From positions 1-39,024 of the forward strand of contig JANXWY010000115.1 in assembly GCA_025350905.1 (NCBI GenBank): a stretch of DNA of 39,024 bases. The letters are read 5' to 3'. This document shows, piece by piece, positions 34,401 to 39,024 of this stretch. The translations under genes and the position numbers were made by a program. The DNA comes from Verrucomicrobiota bacterium (GTDB taxonomy: Bacteria; Verrucomicrobiota; Verrucomicrobiia; Limisphaerales; JADLHS01). The notes under the pieces are model-generated. The model was not told the origin of the DNA. It worked only from the letters and a program-made list of their open reading frames with translations, and searched no databases. How positions within the stretch are numbered: the first letter of the stretch is position 1; every line of letters begins with the position of its first letter.

Positions 34401-36832
34401 AAAACGCGGTTGCTCGTCGGTTGGGAGTCCGCATAGATGGCTTCGATGACGTTGTTGTGGGCGAGCTGAAGCTGGCCATCGCTGAGCGCCGGGCCGCTGG
34501 CGGTCGCGACCGTGCCTGTAAACAAACCGCGGCTGCCGTTCGCTTGCAGCGTGATCAATTCCCCAATCGGTTCTGCGCCGCTGCGCAGGAGAACTTTGGC
34601 CGTGGGCTGACCAGCTAAATCGTAATCGACGAGCGCGAGTTTGATCTGATCGGGCGCGCGATAAACGGCGCGGTCGAAGGTGACGATGCCGGTGCCGGAT
34701 GCGCCGAACCGGCCGGAAATCACCAGCGCAAAATCCTGGTCCAACATCGCAGTGTCCCGACGAGCGTCCGCCACCACCCGGCTGCCACGAATGCGAATGA
34801 GGTATTCGCCGGGCACGGGCCGGGCGAGATGCACCGCCTCGACGTTGTTGATGGCGTCCGCCCCGTCCGCATCGGGAATGGATTCACCCGAGTCAAAGCG
34901 ATTGCCGCGGTAAATTCGGCCGCTGGGCGCGATTACTTCGAGATCCAGATCGTTGACGAGCGCAATGACGGCGGCCGGATTGCCGGGCACGTCGGTGTAG
35001 GCCAGGGTGATTTTGAGCGGTTCGCTGGCGTCCTGGATCAGAACGCGCTGCTCGTAAACGGCGTTGTTCGTTAGCAGGACGGTTTGGTCGAGGAAATTGT
35101 AGTCGCGGGTCGCGGCAATGAGCGCCGGCAGGTTCACGCGGCCCCAACCTTCGTCGTTGTTAGGAACGGGACCGGTTTCCACCGCGTTATCCATGTCGGT
35201 GGCGGAATTGATCAGCGCGGCTTTGACCAGGGCAGGGGAGGGAGTCTGGTTGCCATGCGTGGCACGGTAGAACTGCACGAACACCGCCGCCGCACCCGCC
35301 ACATGCGGCCCGGCCTGACTGGTGCCGCCTTGATAGAGATAATTGTCGGAAATGGGCCACCAGGCGTACGCGTCGTTGGCAAACACCGAGCGGAGCGACG
35401 AAATCCAACTGCCCGGGGCGACGAGGTCGGGTTTGATTCGGCCATCCTCGCACGGGCCACGGCTGGAAAAGTCCGCCATGGTGTCGGGGCCGGTGTCGTA
35501 GATTGGAAATTCCGCGAGCGGAAGATTGCGGCGGTCGTTGTTGGCTGCGCCCGTGGCGATCACATTCTTGGCCACTGCGGGGCTGCCAATGGTTCGCGTG
35601 GCCGGTCCGGCATTGCCGGCGGAAAACTCAAGGATGTAGGGCTGGTCGCCGAGGGCGAGAGCGTCGGCGTCGCGTACGAGACCATCAAATTCCATGGCGC
35701 TCAGATCGTAGCGGCCCTGGGTGTCGTCCCCCCAACTGTTCGAGCCGACGTCGGCACCGGCGCGGGTGGCGTCGCGGGTCAGAGTTTCGTAGGTCGGCGG
35801 GGCGGCATAGCCACCCACGGCGTCGAAGATTCGCTGGGCGACCAGGCTGGCGCCCGGCGCGACCCCGAGGCCGTAAAGGAAACCGCTGTCGTCGGCCTCG
35901 CCGACCGCGCCGTTACCCGCAATGATGCCGGCGCAATGCGTGCCATGGCTATGTTCGTCGGCGGCATCTGCCAATTGGCCGGGCGCACCGTAATAGAACA
36001 GCGCCTTGACGCGTCCTTGAATGTCGGGATGCATCGCATTCGTGTTGCCGCTATCGAGTCCACTATCCGCGACCGCCACGGTGACGCCGGCGCCATTGTA
36101 ACCGAGGGATTGGACGAGCGACTGATGGACCGGCCCATCCCCGCCGACGATGCGAGTGGCGACTTCATCCAACAACTGCATGGCCGGCGCGGGCTCGATC
36201 CAGAGCACGGCGTCGGAACCGGCCAACTGATTGAGTTGCGTCCGGTCGAGCCGGCCGCGCAGCACGGTGCCGAATGCGTTGGTGCTTTCTGGTTGCAGCT
36301 GGTCGAACAGCAGTTTGGTTTGCGCGCGCTCAGTCGAAGTGGCGCGAGTGGAGAGGAGAACGGCGACCGCGAGCGAATCCGGCGTCGGGAATAAACTGGC
36401 GCCGGCGCTGGGCGTATTGGTAGTCCCAGCGACGGAACGGGTCAAGGCACGGTGGATTTTGTGTTCCGGGCGATAAGGGCCGACCCAACGGACGAAGTCG
36501 AGCTGGCGGATTTGTTCGACGCGCGCGCCCTCGAATTTGGCGACGAACGCATCATCCGGAACATATTGGAGGAGTTCGACCCCACGATTCCTGAGCTCAC
36601 CGCGCGCGGCGGACGGTAACGCGCCATTGAATTGAAGCAAAAACAGCCCGGTGACCGGGCGGTCGGCTGTCGGTGCGGCGGCCACGGCGCTCCGTAATGG
36701 GGAACTGGCCGGTGTGATCGTTTCGTTCCGGAGGTGGATGGATTTCGTCGGGGCGGCGACGGCGGTGAAGCCAAAAAGGAAACCAAGCAGCAGCAAACTG
36801 CTTGGACGAATGGCAAAACAACGGGACTTCAC
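31460..36832 (-). CDS. Very large secreted subtilisin-like (S8) multidomain peptidase
   Basis: A 1790-residue exported serine peptidase. A signal peptide (SSLLLLGFLFGFTAVAA) precedes a prodomain-like region to about 225. The S8 catalytic domain has Asp256 (VAVADSGLD), His296 (HSHGTHCAGIIAGNG), oxyanion Asn407 (SAGNAGP) and Ser505 (GGTSQAGPHVAG), so the triad is complete. Further on are a P-domain-like beta region (about 590-720) and two fibronectin III-like modules (about 830-920 and 1290-1390). A GATase-like alpha/beta stretch (EILLLDSYTDSGG onward) lies between them. A MAM/jelly-roll-like domain (WFDNLETNNANW to WLVDDVSITV) follows. Then comes a calcium-type segment (DTDGDGLSDWAEFVAGTDP). 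Two C-terminal repeats end FFRVEA. The start is GTG at 36832. Domain limits are by eye. Confidence 0.92.
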   Translation of the reverse strand: MKSRCFAIRPSSLLLLGFLFGFTAVAAPTKSIHLRNETITPASSPLRSAVAAAPTADRPVTGLFLLQFNGALPSAARGELRNRGVELLQYVPDDAFVAKFEGARVEQIRQLDFVRWVGPYRPEHKIHRALTRSVAGTTNTPSAGASLFPTPDSLAVAVLLSTRATSTERAQTKLLFDQLQPESTNAFGTVLRGRLDRTQLNQLAGSDAVLWIEPAPAMQLLDEVATRIVGGDGPVHQSLVQSLGYNGAGVTVAVADSGLDSGNTNAMHPDIQGRVKALFYYGAPGQLADAADEHSHGTHCAGIIAGNGAVGEADDSGFLYGLGVAPGASLVAQRIFDAVGGYAAPPTYETLTRDATRAGADVGSNSWGDDTQGRYDLSAMEFDGLVRDADALALGDQPYILEFSAGNAGPATRTIGSPAVAKNVIATGAANNDRRNLPLAEFPIYDTGPDTMADFSSRGPCEDGRIKPDLVAPGSWISSLRSVFANDAYAWWPISDNYLYQGGTSQAGPHVAGAAAVFVQFYRATHGNQTPSPALVKAALINSATDMDNAVETGPVPNNDEGWGRVNLPALIAATRDYNFLDQTVLLTNNAVYEQRVLIQDASEPLKITLAYTDVPGNPAAVIALVNDLDLEVIAPSGRIYRGNRFDSGESIPDADGADAINNVEAVHLARPVPGEYLIRIRGSRVVADARRDTAMLDQDFALVISGRFGASGTGIVTFDRAVYRAPDQIKLALVDYDLAGQPTAKVLLRSGAEPIGELITLQANGSRGLFTGTVATASGPALSDGQLQLAHNNVIEAIYADSQPTSNRVFTARADLLPPVISAVHATNQFGQIAVSWTTDEAARAELYYGTPTPNLARTNHMLEVTQEFTLANVAANAVVQYFVVAQDEAGNRSTNNNTGSYFSITNTQPPEILLLDSYTDSGGLVAAPPLAGYTDALAAVGRAFDVFDASTGAEPTAGQLQAYRCILWRMDEISPPPVALAQKIANYVTNGGALFIASMDATTRFTEAGLASFNTNVLQIQSYTEDQPVNAVTGAPGDPVGAGIDAVLDYTPYDDLLAFLAFLGVTDPSDWIVPTANATSILLSDGSVVGVRSPTIGRDLPARVVYLSFPLDAVPLGSGIGNNRAGLLNNILNFLVPVAGSSSLALDSDIYSVPGRAVVEVQDLDLQNSGHTTITVRGPQQTNGVPVTLLETARRGLFRGSIIFTPTNTTLAGTLHVQAKDAIQAEYFDASAGQTRFATALIETNAPAITNVVIEPGYLEAVVSWDTSEPANALVQYSESPASFPDNFIAYDPTLASYHVVFLAGLKPSTTYYMRVVSRDRAGNSTTDDNGGKLYSFTTLQPMTPPWFDNLETNNANWSVIAPPESETQWTRGAPGGGETAHSPTNCWGANLSGGTVGQAETYLVSPGILLTGGNQATLRFWHNYDFLSAADGDIELASVQIITNTATAPLDLWQLPADSSFGWEPVELDLTPHLGKVVYIVWYYFLFSIDAPPRLGWLVDDVSITVTNVSSGTVQITNNLWQAFYVLTGPTNRAAGGRSEILSPVPPGQYIIQYADVPFYQTPAKQTNLLAPGGSVTFTGNYTFPDVNANGIPDGWEAQQFGSLSAQRTSTTDTDGDGLSDWAEFVAGTDPNNPPPRFQIIAQQLPNNFVKLSWPSVTNHNYRVHVATNGVAWSPFSNWFAATGTNTSYTLGTTTNGAAKFFRVEATPPASAVAATFNISATMLASNQVRLEWPSAPGHGYRLFGSTQATNWSPFTDWLRAASYSTGFTLPARTNGAPNFFRVEAQP

Positions 36833-36887
36833 AGATGCACCGTAGTCGAGGAGGGCGGCAAAAACAAGAAGCCGGTTGGCGATGCTA

Positions 36888-37790
36888 CTACTTGACGAGT
36901 GGCCGAGTGGCGCGTTCCTGCAACCAGGCTACGTCGGGGTTGTTCGGCGAGGAGAACGAATCGTTGACATTGCCGTCTTGAACGATCGGCGGCATCGTGC
37001 GGTCGTCCCGCCAACGGTGAATTTCCGAGTGACCGTCGGCGAAGGAGAAACCGCACGCCCGGTGATGGTAGGAACCTGGCAAATCGTCAAAACCGTATAG
37101 CCAAGGTTGGTCGGGCCACCCACTCATCCTTGGCGCGAAATTTCCCACATCAATACTGTCCTCCCGCATGTCGAGGAATACGAAGGTCTGGGTCGGGCCG
37201 GGATCAATCATATCGGTGGTTTTGAGATAAACGCGCCATCTGCCGCCGCCCAACGCCCAAGGGTTGGAACTGTCTGACAATCCTTGGTCGGTGCCGCGAA
37301 ATCCACCGAGCCAAACGTTCATGGACATGCTGCGGACCCGGGGTTTGAATTCACCCTTGACCGTGACGCCGGAGCGGTCGGCGGGGCATTTCCAGATGGC
37401 GGTCGACGTGCCGCAATACCGCCAAAGCGGACTCTTTTTGATGTCCTTCTCGACGTCCCAGTTGGAGCGGTTATTGGGATCAAAATCCAAAAAGCCGCTG
37501 ACCCATACGTCCGGATCATTGGCCGTCCAAGGCCACAAGCCGCTGGCATAAAGCAGGTGGTCTTGGTTGTCGTCCGAATACATCCGCCAGGCGAGCGCCA
37601 GCTGGCGATGGTTATTCATACACGAAATCCCATGCGTCTTGAGTTTGGCTTTATTGAGGGCGGGCAACAGCAGCGCCGCGAGAATCCCGATGATCGCGAC
37701 GACGACGAGAAGTTCGATCAGAGTAAAGGCCCGCCGCCAGCGGTGGCGGAACTTCTGCGAACCAATCAGCTTTGTTGGATGAAGGCTCAT
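36888..37790 (-). CDS. Type II secretion-like pseudopilin with H-X9-DG domain (copy 1)
   Basis: A 300-residue protein with a prepilin signal: basic leader ending RHRWRRA, then [20 protein letters not shown]. Prepilin peptidase should cut between Ala21 and Phe22, leaving Glu5 of the mature protein. Near the C-terminus [13 protein letters not shown] gives the H-X9-DG motif that marks a pseudopilin group abundant in Planctomycetes, Verrucomicrobia and Lentisphaerae. These groups often encode dozens of paralogs, of unknown substrate. The start [12 protein letters not shown] places LIGS at residues 8-11 and the cleavage site at 21/22, exactly as in the second copy, which supports the choice. Between the ends the two proteins share little. 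It lies 55 bases downstream of nothing closely coupled; the S8 gene follows on the same strand. Confidence 0.9.
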   Translation of the reverse strand: MSLHPTKLIGSQKFRHRWRRAFTLIELLVVVAIIGILAALLLPALNKAKLKTHGISCMNNHRQLALAWRMYSDDNQDHLLYASGLWPWTANDPDVWVSGFLDFDPNNRSNWDVEKDIKKSPLWRYCGTSTAIWKCPADRSGVTVKGEFKPRVRSMSMNVWLGGFRGTDQGLSDSSNPWALGGGRWRVYLKTTDMIDPGPTQTFVFLDMREDSIDVGNFAPRMSGWPDQPWLYGFDDLPGSYHHRACGFSFADGHSEIHRWRDDRTMPPIVQDGNVNDSFSSPNNPDVAWLQERATRPLVK

Positions 37791-37835
37791 ACGGCTTTGG
37801 AAAAACAGTCCATCCAACCCGAGCGGATTGCAAGT
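37791..37835 (-). promoter_or_regulatory. Conserved upstream block of pseudopilin copy 1
   Basis: The 45 bases before the start match those before the second pseudopilin gene (38803-38846) at about 75-80% with one indel. Shared blocks on the minus strand are ACTTGCA, GGGTTGGAT, GACT followed by a T tract, and AGCCGT directly before ATG. Coding sequence cannot explain this, so it is a candidate shared promoter or translation signal. Confidence 0.5.
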
Positions 37836-37926
37836 CGCAACGCGGGCCGTGGCAATGTGGGTCGCACGGTGATCGAGGCCATGCACAAGAACCCCGGGGC
37901 CAGACAAGCCATTCTAAATTCAATTT

Positions 37927-37959
37927 ACCGCCGGAAGCTCGACCGGAAATACCGGCGGT
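37927..37959 (-). terminator. Possible terminator after pseudopilin copy 2
   Basis: Perfect 8-base inverted repeat ACCGCCGG/CCGGCGGT with a 17-base loop that holds a second CCGG pair, ten bases after the stop codon. On the minus strand it is followed by TAAATTGAATTTA rather than a T run, so termination would be weak. Confidence 0.35.
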
Positions 37960-37968
37960 TGGCTCCGG

Positions 37969-38802
37969 TCACCAGTGCTGGCGATAACCGCCCTGCATGC
38001 GGCGGTAGTCCGGTAGCTCATTCGCGCCAACCGGTTGCGGGAGACTCCCGAGATAAACTTTGGGCCCGCGCCATTTCCACCGTTCAGCATGGCCGTCCCC
38101 AAAGGACAGATTGGCGCCCTGCGCGTGGCGGTTGGCCGGAATATCCCACCAGGATTGGGTGTTGCCCCAGTATTGCTGGGATGGCATCCCAAAGGTGCAG
38201 TCGTAGATTTCGTCCTCATGGACGTCGAGAAAAACGAAGAGTTGGGCGGGGTCGGGATCGTGGATCGCGGTTAATTTTTTGAAACTCGGGTTGGACCAGC
38301 CATAGGGATCGAGTTCGGGTGCGCCGTTGATGCACAGGCTCATGTTGTAGCTGCGCCAGCGGAGTTGGTTGAGGGTGACTGCGGCGGGCGTGGTAATGCG
38401 GGCCCGGTCGGCGGGACAGTGATAGATGTTCAGCGAGGAATTGTAAGGGAAGAGCAGGCCGTTGATGATGCCTGCGGGATCCACATCGTACACGTAATTG
38501 CTGCACCAGGAGGCGGCACTGGCCGTGGGACCGCCCCCAATCAGCGCGATGGAATTGTTCGGCGGCAACAAGTCTGCGTGGTCGAGCGCATAAAGATGCC
38601 AGCACACGGAGAGCTGCTTGACATTGTTCAGGCAGGCGATCGTGTGCGCCCGGGCCTTGGCTTGGTTCAACGCCGGCAACAGCAGGGCGGCCAAAATCGC
38701 AATGATAGCGATGACAACGAGCAATTCGATGAGCGTAAACGCGCTCCGCCTTCGCGGGGGGAACTCGCGTGAACCAATCAGCATGAGGAGTTGCGGGCGC
38801 AT
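37969..38802 (-). CDS. Type II secretion-like pseudopilin with H-X9-DG domain (copy 2)
   Basis: A 277-residue protein starting [14 protein letters not shown] with the prepilin sequence [20 protein letters not shown]; cleavage is expected between Ala21 and Phe22. The H-X9-DG motif is [13 protein letters not shown] near the C-terminus. Four conserved-looking cysteines lie in the globular part ([28 protein letters not shown]). The CPAD-R block is shared with copy 1 ([10 protein letters not shown]) and is common in this group. ATG codons at 38784 and 38802 are both possible; the second keeps the leader the same length as in copy 1. Its upstream 45 bases are also like those of copy 1. Product is probably an exported minor pilin or surface-structure subunit. 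Confidence 0.9.
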   Translation of the reverse strand: MRPQLLMLIGSREFPPRRRSAFTLIELLVVIAIIAILAALLLPALNQAKARAHTIACLNNVKQLSVCWHLYALDHADLLPPNNSIALIGGGPTASAASWCSNYVYDVDPAGIINGLLFPYNSSLNIYHCPADRARITTPAAVTLNQLRWRSYNMSLCINGAPELDPYGWSNPSFKKLTAIHDPDPAQLFVFLDVHEDEIYDCTFGMPSQQYWGNTQSWWDIPANRHAQGANLSFGDGHAERWKWRGPKVYLGSLPQPVGANELPDYRRMQGGYRQHW

Positions 38803-38846
38803 ACGGCTCGGGAAAATAGTCGATCCAACCCCCGTGCAATGCAAGT
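38803..38846 (-). promoter_or_regulatory. Conserved upstream block of pseudopilin copy 2
   Basis: Partner of the block at 37791-37835, differing by one base in the length of the T tract and about ten substitutions. In both, TTGCA(A/T) and GACT(G/A)T are 17 bases apart, the spacing of a sigma-70 promoter, though the hexamers are poor matches. Confidence 0.5.
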
Positions 38847-38864
38847 GACAAGGCAGGGGGTGCG

Positions 38865-39024
38865 ACTAGAAGTGGCGGTCAACCCGGGTGGTAGGAGTGT
38901 TCGCGCTGCGAACACTCCGCCCGCGCAGAGCGGGCGGAACGTGCGGTGACTCGGACGTGCCGCTGGACGCGGCACGACGGCTCGCAGCGCGAGCCGTTCT
39001 ACCACACTGACCGCCACTTCCAGT
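38865..39024. repeat. Nested multi-hairpin palindromic element
   Basis: 160 bases enclosed by a 17-base inverted repeat with one mismatch (38865-38881 with 39008-39024; core GAAGTGGCGGTCA). Inside it GTGGTAG (38888-38894) pairs with CTACCAC (38999-39005). Within that loop are four perfect hairpins: 11 pairs (38894-38904 with 38908-38918, loop GCT), 8 pairs (38917-38924 with 38930-38937), 8 pairs (38956-38963 with 38969-38976) and 9 pairs (38977-38985 with 38989-38997, loop AGC). The right end coincides with the window edge, so the element may extend further. It encodes no protein that can be supported and lies upstream of the pseudopilin genes. It could be a non-autonomous mobile element, a structured RNA or a protein-binding palindrome cluster. 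Confidence 0.8.

Noticed and set aside
35084-36394. 436-codon plus-strand open frame opposite the S8 peptidase gene
   Set aside because: It is antisense to the catalytic domain, has no recognisable domain and arises from the GC-rich codon pattern; the opposite strand has a complete triad and signal peptide.
38778-39017. 79-codon minus-strand frame across the hairpin element
   Set aside because: It is made of the palindromes themselves and the pseudopilin leader; no evidence of coding.

Overview
The window looks like a chromosomal segment of a Verrucomicrobiota bacterium, probably of the Limisphaerales/Pedosphaera-like group. Clues are a PSD1 (DUF1553) protein, a double-length UvrA, a large secreted S8 peptidase with fibronectin-like and FFRVEA-ending C-terminal repeats, and two pseudopilins with an H-X9-DG C-terminal motif. 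The phylum is an inference from family content; no rRNA or other phylogenetic marker is present. The DNA is GC-rich, so long antisense shadow reading frames are common. Clear Shine-Dalgarno sites are rare, and many starts had to be chosen from homology or gene overlaps.

Left part (1-12127): the 3' end of a PSD1 gene faces a minus-strand accB-accC pair (acetyl-CoA carboxylase). Behind it lies lepA-lepB (elongation factor 4 and signal peptidase I), separated from accB by an intrinsic-terminator-like hairpin. hemL (tetrapyrrole synthesis) diverges from lepA and converges on a 3-methyladenine DNA glycosylase. Then come a fatty-acid desaturase with a small four-cysteine protein behind it, a YlbF-family protein with a Cys/His tail, and an exported glycerophosphodiester phosphodiesterase.

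Middle (12385-22244): a 2047-residue UvrA with four ABC ATPase modules, overlapped at its stop codon by a Uma2-type nuclease-like gene, then an exported aldose 1-epimerase and typA/bipA. uvrA and hemL carry in-frame insertions made of palindromic or repeated DNA. One 26-base sequence is shared exactly, in opposite orientation, by hemL and uvrA, and a third diverged copy also lies in uvrA. This recalls the in-frame palindromic elements described in Rickettsia and is one of the two most interesting signals here.

Right part (22303-39024), all on the minus strand: a five-gene block encodes a NarL-type two-component system followed by a complete heavy-metal RND tripartite pump (outer-membrane factor, lipoprotein adaptor, CzcA-like pump). 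After it come a PQQ-type beta-propeller protein, a 1790-residue secreted subtilisin-like peptidase and two H-X9-DG pseudopilins whose 5' ends and upstream sequences are conserved while their bodies differ. The window ends in a 160-base nested palindromic element with four perfect hairpins inside an outer inverted repeat, the second main signal.

No tRNA, rRNA, CRISPR array, transposase or phage gene was recognised.
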